A stretch of 64,000 nt of DNA from Paramarasmius palmivorus (taxonomy: Eukaryota > Basidiomycota > Agaricomycetes > Agaricales > Marasmiaceae), in NCBI GenBank assembly GCA_037176845.1, contig JAYKXP010000031.1, positions 186,001-250,000 on the forward strand. Reading direction: 5' to 3'. The translations under genes were made by a program, and so were the position numbers. Within the stretch, counting starts at the first letter, position 1. Each line of letters starts with the position of its first letter. Shown here piece after piece: positions 22,985 through 36,900 of the stretch. Under the pieces are notes generated by a model. It was given only the letters and a program-made list of their open reading frames with translations, was not told the origin of the DNA and ran no database searches.

Positions 22985-24299
22985 TCGTCAGATTAGCAGT
23001 GGTAAAATGACAATAGTAATGGATAGGGCAAGTAAATGTTAACCTGTATATTCTGCATACAAAGCTGTGTACATGTGGTTTGGTCATCCTGGAATTGTAC
23101 CATCTCCCTCATCCTCCATATCCTATGCAACCCCTTATCCTAACCCTCTCTGAAGCCCACCCAACACTCCACGACTTGTATGGTGAATAACTGACTATGA
23201 AAGGTGCCGGCAGCCATAATGACCTAGAAGAGGATGTGTCAGACCTGTAGTTTGACAAAATAACACTGTTCAGTGTTCACTCACCAATATATGCTTATAT
23301 GCCTGTGATACTACCTCTCCTCTTCCATGGATTGCCTGCAAAGAACGTGTTGAACCTTGGTACTTCCTGAGATTCTGTGTGTTGGCAGAACAACTTGTTC
23401 AATTGAGGTTCATTGATTGTGGCGGTAGATAAACCAAGCAGGAGATGGCGATCATTGTGAGAAGTGTGAGGCCAGAGTCTCAATGTCATCTGAGGGCCAT
23501 GTTAAGCAGGAGTGGAAGATATAGTAGGAGTGGGATTGATATCAGGGGAGCTGCCAGGATGTTGAGATTCACAGAGAACCTCATGTAGGAAGGCTGGGTA
23601 CAATCTTGACAGGCTGTTCAGGGAGCCAAGAGCTGCAAAATCAAGGTTGCAGTCATAAGTAATAGACTGCCAGCACAATGGGGCTAATCCACGTACTGTT
23701 CCCCTACAAATAGCTGCTAGCCAGTTATATAGGCTCGGAATATCCTACAAGCCCCTGTGATCCCAGTACTCTCTCTCCTCCAACATTCTTGGTATTTGAG
23801 TGGGTGTGGGGCGAGTTTAGAGGAAAGGATGCCGCAATGGACATATTCAGTGGAAATTGAGAAGAGCGCATTGCAACTTTGGTAGTCAGCAGTGTTGAAA
23901 ATAAGATGCTTGTAGTGGTGCACCATGTCTTTTCCGACCCTGACCGAGGAGCTGTTTGTAGGGAATGAGAGATTGAATTGTTGAGTGAATGCATGACAAA
24001 ATTTTCATCACACCATACCACGTGGCTTGTCTTTTCAACAACGTCCACCATCACTCCACTTTTGTTCACCTCCGCTCGTTCTTTGCCTCCTTTCTGTCTG
24101 TAAGTTTGCCAGCTTGCATCCATTTCTCTACCTGACAAGTATCATCACAGACCTTGCCATTCCGTATTGTCCACAACACCCGTTGCATCGGTTTTGAAGC
24201 ACGCACCATTACGCGTCATGTCAGCTGCAATAGGGCTCATGTAGAAGGATTTTTGGACTACAGCGAGCTTTCGATCCACTTCTCCGGTCTCTGGTGTTA
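22985..24299. repeat. duplicated 3' flank of the NACHT gene, block 1
   Basis: Nearly the same sequence follows NACHT copy 2 at 37333-38700, starting right after the stop codon. Identity is high for about the first 650 bp and lower beyond 23.6 kb. A minus-strand frame here (24138-23725, NKSGVMVDVVEKTSHVVWCD) has a cleaner version in the second copy (38445-38131). It may be a relic gene; no family recognised. Confidence 0.6.
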
Positions 24300-27200
24300 T
24301 TTTTGGATCTTGCTACGACTAAGGCGCTGCGTACAGAGGACCTACTCTAGTGCTCTGATCTGAGGTAGTGGAATTCGTATTGGCTGGTAAAGATGGAAGG
24401 TGCGTACTCTTCATCTTTGCTTTCGGCACATTTTTGACCCACCTATCTAGCCTCCTCCCCAAGACATCCGCCTCTATGGCGTAGTCAGCATAACTCAACC
24501 TTGTCAACCCATATCTGTCCTGCGTGAAACCGGCAGATCTGTCACCTTCCCCTGCTACCAAAACAAAGGACACCCCATAGAAGACCTCGCCATATGAATT
24601 AGCAACACTCAACAACCACAGAAATGCCTTTTCCAGTGCTTTATGAGGCACACTCGCCAAACGTTCCGTGATCCAAACCTACCCACCTATGACTCGCAAC
24701 CTCTGGCAAAGGCGACAACTTGGACGGCTCAACATGGTCAATTCTACTGGGTTGTACCTACACCCTTCTGCACCTCGTATCTCCTTCCCCTTCCGACCCT
24801 TTTGCCCCGTCCACAGTGTCATATTAGCTTCCACGTCACCAATGCCAACTATCAACACCCGAAAGGTAATCGTCCCTTTGACATCCTCGTCCACTAGACA
24901 CATCCTAATACCTCCCTAGATCATCCTCCGGCCGTGTTCAGCACCACCGAACACATTCCACACATATCATCCCTGCCACGCATACCCCCGACCTACCTCC
25001 CGTTTTGATAACTTCGCAATACACTACGACCGGCGGACAGACAGCTAAAGAAGCTCTACACATACCCCAATGAGCTCCTTCAGTTTCATGGATGCACCAG
25101 ATATGGTCACCGATGCCGGTCCATCCGTAGGTTTGACCCTCGAGGAGAAGGTATGTCAACCCTGTTTATCAATTGATTTAATGGTTGCTAAACATTTTTA
25201 GGTGTTCATGGGCTTGGTTCGAGGTTGGGGAAGGGCGTCTTTATGGTGTAGTAGTCAGGAGAATGAAGATGTATGAGGAGTCGTAGGCGGATGAAAGTAG
25301 GATTCCTTTCCGCACAAGGGGTGCGCGTACATTCTGTTTCACAACGATATAGGTCACAAGAAAGACATGTTCCATGATTCCGATAAGTTTGATGACATGG
25401 GTCGAGTACAGCATATATGTTCGTAGTTTCGCATGTAAAAGTACCGGATATGGTGAATATACACAAACTAGCTCTGAACAAAAGACAAATTCGTGCCCAT
25501 CTGCCCTTTCAGATGCCTTCAAAGTCCAAACTCCAGACGTCGGGACAGCTAAGCATCTACGTTGACGAGGTGGCATGAACTGGACAACGATAGGCTATGA
25601 TGGAAAGAGTGCAGGTCATCCACGAGCACGAGCATTGGTATTTGCGAACAGCTCAGGTTGCGAGTGGAGATCTATCAGAGAATAAGTAATTGAGCAATCA
25701 CGAAACAAACTCCTCGTACCTCTGGCTCGAGGTAGTCTCCTTCACTTCAGACGCACAGTTTTCTTTCCCAACCATTCCTATAACACAAATTGATACCCTA
25801 CGCTAGTCATTACGAGACAGCGAACCAAGATTCTTCGGCGTTGAACGGTCGACACCTCCGAGGCAATACAAGCACTTTGAACATGCTGGGTGTGTGGTGA
25901 CGATGGGTGAATCAAAGAGTGTAAAGATGGTATGGTTGTCCGAGGCTCTCCGATACACTCGAGGGGGCGATTGGTTGGAAAACGGTCTTCCGAGCGATGG
26001 TGTGAAAGGGTACGTTCGTGACGTGCTGGGTGAGAACTAGGGCGAAGGTGTGAGGAGAGACCTGTAAGAAGGTGTTGTAGGGTTGCTGACAGGGTGATGT
26101 AGTTGAGGCGTTAAACGAATGACGAGCGTATGTTGTGAATGTGACGTGGGGTAAGCTTTGTAGGGAGCGGTGTCATATAGGGCTGACAGGATAGCATCTC
26201 TGGCCGCAGAGGTACTCCCTTCTATTTCCATGTCAACAACGTTGAGGAATGAGAATAGCTCCGCTCACTTCTTGCGTTGAACCAAGACACCAACTCCCCA
26301 GCCTCTACACACCTCATGATCTCTACTCTTGCTGGCGAAAAACACGGAACCACATGAACGAATGTATCGGGTGTACTGATGCCGATAATGGTCTTTTTGG
26401 ACGTAGTCCGGCTCGTCATGTTAGCTTGCAAGGTGCAGGTCTAGTATTGTGGATATCCCGTGTTACGATGTCGGTTCTGGGGAGTGAGATCTACGAGGGA
26501 AGGAACCACTAGAGCCGATGGGCACAATGGCAAACAGGCAGAAGGCGGAGTGTTGGCTAGGGCTAAGAAAGGTCGGAACTCGAAATTTTCCACGTAAACA
26601 GGTCAACGTACCACGATAGAAGCATATACTTTGACCTCTAATAGAGGCAGCCAGATCGTGAACCACTTCTCCCCTTTGTAGTCGCAGCGGTATCTCTCAA
26701 AAAAAGCAAACGGGACGGATCTCAGATGAGAACCATGTAGGCTTCAACGGAAACTGAGCATCGAGACGGTGTTATGGAGCGAGAACATGCTTACCAGCCG
26801 TTCAAGGTAAAGCTCTTGGATCTGGCCAAGTTTCCACTTTCTTTTTCCTTTGCCCAAATTCTCCGCCCGGCATGTTCTACACCCTCAGCTATCAGAATGG
26901 GATTCGTTCTCGCATTGTATATCTGGAGTTAGAAAGGACAAGGAGGTAGAAGCCATGCCATAGAGCCCACGGAGGATGATGTAGAACATCCCCGTCGGTA
27001 GAGGTATGCGTACGAGTGTAAGGAGTGGCCTCAGGCTGGCGGATGTAGGTGTGTATGGTGGATGCCGAGATATATGTCGAGGTAGCCATGACCGATTGGT
27101 GCTGGGAGGGCATGGAGCGGAAGGCGGGGGAAAGGATGGTTGGTATTTGGACTGGGTTTCGATGAACAAATGTTGGTGTGTGGTGGAATATCATCGTTGA

Positions 27201-28300
27201 CGTACCGGTGCGGAGAAAATGCAATTTTTTCAATAGCATGGGCTTTCTGGCGGAAGGAGTGGGGTCCTTGTCAGCTTCAGCAGGGGTATAGGGCTACCAG
27301 AGTGACGGTTCCTAGGCTGTTAGAGGACGAGTGAGTGAGATGTCGAAAGAAAAAAAAGCGGAGCTCACCAGATAGCACATCACGCCCCCGGAGAATTTCC
27401 AGCCATCCATCCACCTTGAAATTCTCGGCATGCGTATTTTCCTCTCATACGAGGCCAATCGTAAAGTCCTCTGGGTATAAAACCCTTGCAAAATATCGAT
27501 ATTGCCGAGGTCATCGTTGGTGAAGAGTCCAAGAAGAGTCTCGATTTGTCATAGGGCAAGTTGGGGTTAGGGTCAAATTGAGCGCCAATTGACGCCGCTT
27601 GTCCCATGACTACATCATCACAACCTTTTCCTCTGCCTTTCCATCCCTTACTAGCTGGTCAACGCGTCTTGAAAGCCAAGGTAAGCTCTAAATTACAATA
27701 ATCTTCAATGCTATAGCTTCTTACGCCTTTTCCGGTTTGTTCCCGTCGCGCAAGCAGGTACAATTTGTCGGAAGCACGGAGATGGACGTTATCTTGCCTG
27801 ATAGACCAGGGATATAAGCAGATTGCAGGAGTCAAACTTGAAGGGTGTAAGGTGCGTCAGGGAATAATCTTTTCCTACGAACTCCGCTGACTCCTTTCTC
27901 AATTCGATAGCTTCACTGTCAAATAGATCCTCGAGAACCATGTCAACTACTACTGATTTGTCCGTGAAATCAAAACTATTGATGTTCTACTCATCCTCGC
28001 GAATATGGACAGAGTCAATGTCCCGGTCCTCAAAGTCTTCGTTGAAACTGCTTCTCCCTGAGCTCCCCAACACAATACCCAATAGAATGCCGGGCGACAA
28101 CGTATCGCAGAGAAATCACTCACCAAACTCAATTTACAGGAATATTTTGCTCGCTCAGAGTGAATGATCCACCAGGTTCGGTTTTATGAGAAGGAAAATA
28201 CCGATATTCTCTCAACGATTTTTCATTACACTATTCCTACTCCAACAATGACTCTGAGATACCGGTCTCATGTCAGAAGTTGAATCCCCTATAGTACATC
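24300..28300 (-). repeat. F-C-G unit U2 (block 1)
   Basis: Minus-strand unit read from right to left. The F segment is at 27580-27370 (LFTNDDL... then MDGWKFSGGVMCYL and a GTGAGC donor). The C/D segment is at about 26680-25800 (TLQANMTSRTTSKKTIIG...). The G segment is at 25159-24319 (LLLEGQTYGWTGIGDH, KGTITFRVLIVGIGD, later SYADYAIEADVLGRRLDRWV). The matching unit in block 2 is U4. The change pattern between copies (for example SYGEVFYG/SYSENFYG, ADYAIEADVLG/VDYGVEVDVLG) looks protein-like on the minus strand. The G-segment start codon seen in other copies is lost here, and stops occur in the second F exon, so the copy is probably dead. I do not recognise the family. Confidence 0.55.
24319..24660 (-). 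CDS. hypothetical exon of the unrecognised F-C-G family (G segment, 3' part)
   Basis: An open 113-codon frame containing KALEKAFLWLLSVANSYGEV and, further on, YADYAIEADVLGRRL. A related frame lies on the same strand at 38996-38814 in block 2 with conservative changes, which argues for coding on this strand. It is probably the last exon(s) of unit U2 rather than a separate gene. No known domain, signal peptide or membrane helix was recognised. Confidence 0.35.
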   Translation of the reverse strand: MASVPHKALEKAFLWLLSVANSYGEVFYGVSFVLVAGEGDRSAGFTQDRYGLTRLSYADYAIEADVLGRRLDRWVKNVPKAKMKSTHLPSLPANTNSTTSDQSTRVGPLYAAP

Positions 28301-28899
28301 GATCGTGAAGCCTCCCAAAGTGTTCGCTACTTATACAAAGGTATGTCCGCTGCGTTTTCTTTCCGCAAGAAGACAAATTCGGAATCCTTATAGGGGAGTT
28401 GGCGGGCAGGGTGACATCTTACATCAATTCCGAGCCGACAAGTACAGCGGCAGAGGCGCAACGAGGTACGTTCTAGTGACTCAACTCCCGTCGAAGACAT
28501 CAATAAAATACAGGACCAATCTTCCGTTGCGCGTCGTTCATCGTCTCAGTAAACCGGCTTCAGAATTATATGGGCCCCATTTTCGTGATACTCGGTACCG
28601 AAACGTTTGGACGCTCTCTACGAGATTACTGAAGCCCTACATTTCATTTTATACGGAAACTTTGGCTCTGATCATGGTGTTCTTTGTAAGTGATATCATT
28701 TTTTCTTCGTATAGGTCATACTAACGTATCATATACCAAGGCGTAGCACCTGCAGTGGTACAATGCGCTGAGCCAATGTTTAGCCCGTGTGACCGCCACA
28801 AATATATTCATAGATTAACATACTCGGGTACCCCGCATCTCCTCAGCTCGAGAAACGACATGTTTCCTCATCTATTCTAGGTTGAACAGAGATTAAGCA
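28301..28899. other. joint between units U2 and U1
   Basis: Plus-strand frame 28305-28724 (139 codons) contains plausible GT-AG introns and has a related stretch at 50.9-51.25 kb, but the frame is not conserved between the two. No gene is claimed. Confidence 0.35.
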
Positions 28900-31800
28900 G
28901 CTTCTGTGCTTCGCGTTTACTGTGAGCCAACAATGAGGCCGATCTTGATGAAAGGTGAGTTGTTCAAACTTTCATTGGCTATAGGTTGATGATCGTTGAC
29001 ACAAAAGACAATTTGGGACTTCATACGGTCATAAGCGCCAGTACATACTCGCTCCGCTCATTTCTTCAATGCCTCCTGACTTATTCGGCCGCCCACAGTG
29101 ACATGGTAACTTCTACCTCCTGGCTGAAAGCCCGAACAGGTATTTACCTTTTATTATCTTTTTATTTACCCCAAACACATCCTAACACTTTCATAGATTG
29201 TCCTCCAAGCGTCTTCAGCACCCCAGAGTATTTCCTATCCTTTATCATTCCTGCTGCCCGTACCTCTAACGTACCTCCAAGTTCGACGCCTTCCCGATAT
29301 ATTACAAGCGGCGGATAGACGGCAAAGGGGGCCTTAGACGTAGAGGAGCATTCTCCTCTAATTTTATCGTTATCCTGGGTTTCATCGGCGAAACCGGCTG
29401 CTCCGAAGGTTTGACCTTCGAGGAGAAGGTATGTCGAGTCCATTTTACGGGTGATTTCCCGAATGCTAAATACCTTTTAGGTCCAGCCAGGCTTCCCGCG
29501 ATGTCGGGAAATAACTTGTTCAGTTAATTTCAGGCTTTTTTCTCTCTGGGACGGCCGTAGAGGTAAAGGTGTCACTTAGACTTCTTGGCGAGGAGCATGT
29601 TCTAACATGGATCCCAGCATCTATTGCACGTTATATACAACCAAAATCCCTGCTTCAGTCTGTCCCGTACACTGCAAAAACACCGTATACGCCCCGTTGC
29701 TACGAGTACGTGTTTCCCTGTAACGCGCAGCATTTATTTACACATTTTTGACTCAATCTAGGTACCCAGCAACACGCCGATGCAGTATTTCGACACCTCA
29801 GATACACGACCGAAACGATACATTGAGCTGGCTTTCTTGCTGGCTCAGCCGACGTCAATCTAGATACACCTAGCACTGCTCTTGGAAGTGTGAAGTCCAC
29901 CGTCAGCCATCCGCGAACATAAAGCTTTCCTTGGGGGCGTAGTCATTGTAGTACATCCCTCAGTGCTCTCGCGCTATTAGAATGATCTGACGAATACTTC
30001 GTTGCTTTAGGTACATTGATGAATAGAATTCAGGAATACCATTGGTATCACTGCGTCTCGAGGCGTTCACGGGTACATCTCAATGACTCGGATGCCATAA
30101 GACTGAACACAAGGCAGCGCGAGAAGGCTGACGCGTGTATACCTCGTGCTATCTGTTAGCTTCTTTTAATGCCACTCCTGACGTCCGTATCAAGGTTGAC
30201 CTGCAGCCATCATAATTTCCGTAAACGTTCGCATTCTCTGACTATGGCAGTCTGCCGCAATTCTCGTTGCTTGCTGCTCGCGCTACAGTAAGTATACTAC
30301 CCGTCTTTGAACAATCATAAGATGATGCCGCGAAAGAGAACAGTATATATGAAGATCGTCATCCCGGTTGCTCCAAGTATTGTATATGATTCATTATTTC
30401 TACATTGTTCCGTACACTCCAAACATCAAGAACACATCAGCAAATCTCCGTTCCTCGTGCAACTGGAGCTTTACCGTGAAACTCGACCTAACATGCCCTC
30501 TTCTCCGTGCATGGAGCTTTGCGCAGCACTACATCATGCGAACACGGTACGGTCGATCTGATTTGGAGACTTGGGGCCATAGCTTAACATGGATCCCGTC
30601 GCTTTCCATGTAAACTCTACGACACTGGCCACAGTAAGAAGTCAGAACGATGACCATATTGAAGAAGGTAGCACGTACACCAACAACACAATCTCCAAAA
30701 TCAACGCTTCTTCCTTCAACCTGGTGATAGCGCAGGCATCGAGTATGCTCGACATGCATGTTTTGCCGGGTCCGAGTATGAGCGAACGTATATTTTCGAA
30801 CGAACGACGTCTGGGTGATATCTCGGGATGCACATGTTGAAGGGTAAGGTAATGTTTCGTATTGTGGGTGTCCGGCGGCCATACTGAAACCTGCGTAGGG
30901 TACCAAAAGACCAAGAGGCGTAAGAGCAGAGGTACCACTGGAGTTGACGGGTACAAATGCGCTTTGTTCTTCGTAGATACGGTGTAGGCTAGTCATTAAA
31001 GGGAGGATCAGAACTTGAAGTTCGCCTCATAACGAGTGAAAGCAACACACCGTAGTATAAACCATAACTTTTGATAGAGTCGAGTCGACCGTGGACCACG
31101 CCTCTCTATGTTACTTCGACCCCCCCACGATCTTCACGATGGCTATCCCATCGCAAGGAACGAGACACCGGTTGTTCAACCGGCTCCGAAATCTCGAGGG
31201 TAATCGTTGAGGCGTTTTGTACAGGGGATCCGTGGGTGTTCCTGTACGACGGGATACTAAGCCGAAATGACGAAATAGGAAGCTTGGATATGAAGACTAC
31301 GTAGCTGTCAATCGAAGATGAGCTTGAGATAGTATTACAAGGTTAGAACACACGTACAAATCGTCCAAGACACCGTTGGTCGTCCAAAAAAGGTTCTTCC
31401 GTCGTCAATAGCGGCCTATCCTTGACCTGGCGTAATCTACATGCCCAATCGGTCTTCTGCGGGATTCGTTGGACGGAGTGTATTGGTAATCGTTGCAGAA
31501 GTAGCGAGAGATTGGAACCACTCGCGGGAGAAGAAGCAGAATCTTTGATCGAGGAAGTGTTAGGGAGCTATGTCGACGTGGGTGTATGAGCGCAGGGACC
31601 GAGCGCTTTCGGAACAGTGCAAGTTGGCTGCGGATGTCGGATGTCTGTGTTTGAAGTATGTGATGGGCAGGCGGAGCAGAAGGGGGTTTTCAAACCGGAT
31701 CGAGATGAATGGTTCAAGTTGTAGGGGGTAATAAAGCGAGGTGGAGGCGAGTGGGGTTGGTCAACGTTTTGGCGACAGCAATGGGACTCGCGTCAGCCTG

Positions 31801-32300
31801 AGCATTAGGGAGGTACCTCAAAGATGCTGCCTAGAAAATTGGAGGATGAACGAGTGAGGAATCGAGGGGGACGAGGGCGACTCACTAGATAACTGGACAT
31901 CCTCCCAAATAATTTCCAACCATCCGTCTGCCTCGAAACGATGCTGAGGATGATTTTTCTATCGCAGATTTCGTTTGGTAAGGACTTTGGGGTATCAGAG
32001 TTTGCATGAGCTCGGCATCTTTCGAGGTCGTCGTTGGTGAAGGGACCATCGTTGTTTGTTACCGCCAAATACGGCAACTTGGGTTAGGGTCACCGGAAGT
32101 GTTTGTCAATTGACGCCCGCCCTTTGTCCTATCGCTTCTTTGCACGCTCAACAGATTCCTCCTTCGTCACCTATCCTGCAGGGCTCAGATAAATTCAGGC
32201 TCAATAATCAGGCAACTCTCGATTATCAAGGTCATATCCAACTTTTTCTTACAGACGCAGTCCAAGGATAGAGAGACGGGGGCTATTGATTAGAGTGAAA
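28900..32300 (-). repeat. F-C-G unit U1 (block 1)
   Basis: Read from right to left: F segment at 32077-31860 (PFTNDDL, then SLPNEICDRK and QTDGWKLFGRMSSYL before a GTGAGT donor); C segment at about 31000-30640 (SFENIRSLILGPGKTCMSS and AITRLKEEALILEIVLL before a GTGTAC donor); G segment at 29443-28980 (start MDSTYLLLEGQTFGAAGF, then PPLVIYREGVELGG). The GPGKT stretch resembles a P-loop but has no supporting motifs and is lost in the U3 copy. The matching unit in block 2 is U3 (51.77-54.95 kb). Family and function are unknown; several stops make function doubtful. Confidence 0.55.
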
Positions 32301-33906
32301 GAGCTGCATTACACGAGCGTAGACTTGAGGGTATATGGTGCGTTGGTGGCTACCATCTTTATTCCTACGTTACTAGAGACCTCACTAGTTCTCGCATAGA
32401 CTGGCTCGCTTTCGGTGGAAACACACCCATATATCTTACCCGTTTCTATGCATGTCGAAATCGTCATCCGTGTAATTATGCTACTGGACACGCACAAATG
32501 AAACGTTCCTCATTCTCCTCTCGCAAAAGCTCCTTCCCTGAGACAAGCGTTGTTCTTCCCGATTGAACAGTCGGTCCGTCAAACCGAAAATGGCTAGCAT
32601 TCAATAAAGCACACGATAACCAGCCCGTCGACTCCCCAACAGTGGCCCCTCGAAATCCTTTGCTCACTCTCTCACAATCGCACTTTCGAAATAATACTGT
32701 ACAAGTGTGCAGTCGTTCCGCCTCTCGACACTGGTTCGCTGGATCTCTCATATTCATAATCTTTAGATTTTTTTCAGAAGGAGAGCCCCCAAAGTGATAT
32801 CGAGCAATCTCGAAGCTTTCGCGGGTCTTTGCACATCATTGTAATGGAGATTTGTTATATCCCAGGTATGTCGCCCATGCTCTCTTCGTATAAAGCGGAT
32901 AGCTCAATCTATCCTAGATCTCTTCCGTACGATCTCGTCGTTGATATGGTAATGGTTTTCAGATCGACATACTCCTGTTCCCACACGTTTCATGTCAATA
33001 ATTCACCCGCTTCGCCGCCAACGTGTGCCCTCTATCTCCTAGGTTCATTGTCAGCGCCATGAACTCTCGTTGAACCACAAGGGCTCTATAGGATATGAAA
33101 TGGGTATACTGGAGTGGAAAAGGTACGCTCGCACGAAACTTTCTCCGAGGTACGCATGGTTTACGATGTTACAGATCGGCATTGCTACCCTTAGATTTGT
33201 AGCTGAGCCTCAGTTCATTAGGCTCATTGCGGTGTCATTATTCCCAGCACGTCTATTCGTTTCCTATTGACGTTCAGGGGAGACGTCTGCCGAACGAGGA
33301 CAGCTAAACATCTAGACCATGCTACAGCCATTTTCACATTGTCTATGGTCCAACAAGGGAATATGCTCCTGCGTACGAGCTTACGATCAAACCTTTCCTC
33401 GTCGTACAGGACAGCAATCCGCAATCGAAACCCCGAGATTTCCTCAAGTCAAATCACATGCCCATCTTAACTAGGTCTCCGCGGCCCGCCTTACGTCTTG
33501 ACATGCTTCTCGGTGTCATACAGGATGTTGAACGGAGCTTGGGTGGATATCCTGACGTTTCAGGAAAGTTGCGGTGCGCCTGCATGATTCGATTGTTAAC
33601 AGCTCTCCAGGTGGTAGGGCTTCTACGATACCCTTCGAGTAATACTGCTGTTTATTTATCCGATTCCACGCATTGAGGGACGTTCACCACGTCCGAAAGT
33701 GTAGCGTCCATTCCCATTCTATCTCCTCGATCATCAGAAGGACGCGGACCACGGGTTCATCATATTGCATGCTAACTGTCAGCACGAAACAAGGATTTCT
33801 GTTGTAGAATACCGGCTGAAAACGTGTTCTTGGTGTGTGTGTGGGAGCCACAATCAGAGCGAGACCGGTGGTCATTGAGGATCCGCTCTTTCCCCCACGA
33901 CCAACG
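32301..33906. other. end of block 1 and spacer before NACHT gene 2
   Basis: 32.3-33.05 kb is similar to 55.0-55.7 kb (both contain LSSYKAD on the plus strand). 33.06-33.9 kb showed no clear counterpart. No supported gene; short frames only. Confidence 0.4.
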
Positions 33907-36900
33907 ATGGTACTCCCAGAGGGCACTACCTCCCAAGCGTATGCTGTCTCTTTCTCTTCACTCGCATGCGCCTTTGATTGACCTTGGTAACAGGGAAAGA
34001 CGAATGGATGTACTTAATGTCCGAGTTAAAGGCAAGAAATATCGAGCATGCTTCACTGGATTGGACCTAACTGTGAATCAGGACTCAAGATTGTTGGGTT
34101 TCTAGCTTCCGACAAGAAACTAGTTATCCGCACGGGTTCACCCAGCAGAGGCTATGTAAAGTACCGCACTGATACGAAGAAAGTGGGTGAAGATGGGTGT
34201 CCGGTAGATCTCTTTGTGTACGTTCCTCTATTCGGCACATTGCATATTCGCCTCATCAAACTTTCCTTTAGAAAACAAGAGCGACACTCGGAAATGCTAA
34301 TAGTTGAGGTTTCGAGGTTTCACTATATATGGCCCAATAAACTTCTTGCGAGTGTTGGGATCTCAATGGCAGAGCTCAGCAGTGCCAGAGGTGTGTATAC
34401 TGCACCAGATTCTACTGGATTACACTCATGTACACAATACTCAGATATAGGGAAAGAGATGTCGATCCACCGAGGGAAACCTTATTTCCAATCTCTCAGC
34501 CTGTATGTCACAACCGATTCGACCGCAATGAGCTCTTCCCAGGATATGGCTGGAAAATCTGAACTCGCAGCAAAGGTTGAGGAGATAAGGAGAACAGTAG
34601 AGAAGCAAAAGGGGTTCATTGAGCCGGCCGATGCAATACTTGGAAAGCTAAAGGACTTATCAGAGGTCAGTTCTTGCACGATAACGTTTCATACTTCTGA
34701 CGTCCTACCTCCTAGATTCACGACATCGCGCGAACCGCATATATGGTGATATCGAATGTCTATCAGGTAACGTAGTCCATCCTTCTTTCGTCTTGTATAA
34801 TTACTAATAAGTTCCGAAGGTACTAGTCAAATCTCCGCACGAGCATGATGAGGCGATAGTGCAGCTCTATGACAATATGATAGAGACCCATAAGATCGCC
34901 TTGGAAAAGGACGCGATTAATGCGCAGGGTCATTTCTCCCAGCTTTTCAATGACATAGTCAGGCACTCCCAAGAGTGTGAAATGTTTCTTTCCACACAGG
35001 TGTCTCAAAGCCGAGCGGGTGAGCATTGGTCTATCAGCGAAATTGATGATACTCTAATTGTGATCATCAAGGGATCGTTGTTGATGACCGCTCCTCGGAA
35101 TTCGCAAAGTTCAACGATATCTTTGACCAACTAAGGGAGAGGTTCTACCATTTTCAGACCGAAGTTAGCACAGTTACGGTCCTAAACACGAAGAAAATTG
35201 TGCAATCTTTAGGTAAATTCTTCCTCACCACAGTTGGACCACATTGACTGAAAGCCCATCAGCGCTCAGCAATGAGGTTAAAGGTCTCGAGCCTTCCGAG
35301 GCAATACTCCCACCCAAGTCACTTTGCTTGGAGGGTACACGCTGCGAATCACTGGCAAAGATTCTGTATTGGGTTTTTCACGAAGACCAGCCTGTCCTCT
35401 GGATTTCAGGGATTGCTGGCTGCGGAAAAAGCTCGTTGATTGGTACCCTTCAAAAGGAGCTATCAACGTGGGGTCATCATAGTCCACTGGCGGCTTTCAT
35501 TCGGTTTGACCGATCAGCATACAGGAATGCAAGGGAATTTATAAAGGCACTTGCGTTTCTGCTAGCAAAGTTCGACGACAGGCTAGGTCAAAAAATCGCT
35601 AAAGTCATCAGGAACAGCCCTGGTATAGTCGACACGCCCAATTTAGAGTACCAAGCTCAGCAACTTATCGTCAAGCCTCTTATGAATAGCGAAATCGCGA
35701 GTGAAGGTCGGATAGTTGTCCTTGTCGACGGAGTAGACGAATGCTCACGCCCAGACCCAAACGAGACCGATTTCCGGAAACAGCTCTTACGGCTGTTTGA
35801 GCGAAACATATTTGGGGTCCTTCCATTCCTGCGGTTTGCCCTCGCAAGTCGTCCAGAGGAAGATATCAAATGCTTACTAGATCGGGCATATGGCCATATT
35901 CATCACTTTCCCCTCGACCACACTTCATTCGAGACTAAAACCGATATCGTCTACTTCCTTACCACATCATTTCAAGATCAAGCATTTGATAGTCTGGAAG
36001 ACATTTGCAAAAGCTCTGCCGTCGAACAATTGGCAGAGCGCGCCAGTGGCCTGTTTGTCTGGGCTGCCACTGTCGTTGCCTTCATTGGAGAGAACGTGGA
36101 GCAACGTTTGAAGGCCTTCATAGAGCAGGAGCCACCGAAGAACGCGTTACATGCACTCACAGCTCTATACGAGATTGCGCTCAAGTCTCTGGTGAGGGAA
36201 GGAGATGAGGATATCCAGCAGAACATCTGCATGGCTTTAGGTCTTATCATGGCTACTTCTGTGCAATTCAGCCAATTCCCCATCCATGTTCTCCATGACC
36301 TACTTCAATATGTGGATCCTGACAAAGCTCCAGGCATACTTAGTGCCTTCAACAAACTCCGTAGCCTCATCACTGAGGAGAATGAGAAGTACCAACTTCT
36401 ACACAAATCATTCGATGATTTCTTGACCTCCAAGGATCGGGCTGGCCATTGGTATATCAATGGGGAGAAGTACGAAGCAATTTTGTACAAAGCTATGATC
36501 ACATGCACCATGGATCACCTCGATAAGGCCAACAAGGAACTCCCAGAGGCCCTCTCATCTGATCTATATCAATATGCAATACATGGGCTACCCTTGGGTG
36601 CAGGACAAGACTTATTCCTCTACCAGAGCCTTCAGCAAAAGCTGGAAAGGTTTTTACTGGGATATGTGGTACATTGGCTATGTTCTTTTGATCATGATCT
36701 CTCCAAGTATGGAGATTCAGATATTCTGAGATGGTTTGGTGAAGAATGTCATAAACAGGTAGCTTCCCTTACATTCAAGGAGACATTTTCTGACAATGTT
36801 TTCAGGCTTGGAAACTCCAGCATGACTCTGAATTCATGCAAAAAGCATGGCTTGGTGCATCTCGACTTCAACACATCGACACAAGGCCCCTAGTTGTCAA

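Noticed and set aside
30640..30740. P-loop NTPase suggested by ILGPGKT in the C segment of U1
   Set aside because: No Walker B or fold context, and the matching position in U3 reads GPDNP; likely chance.
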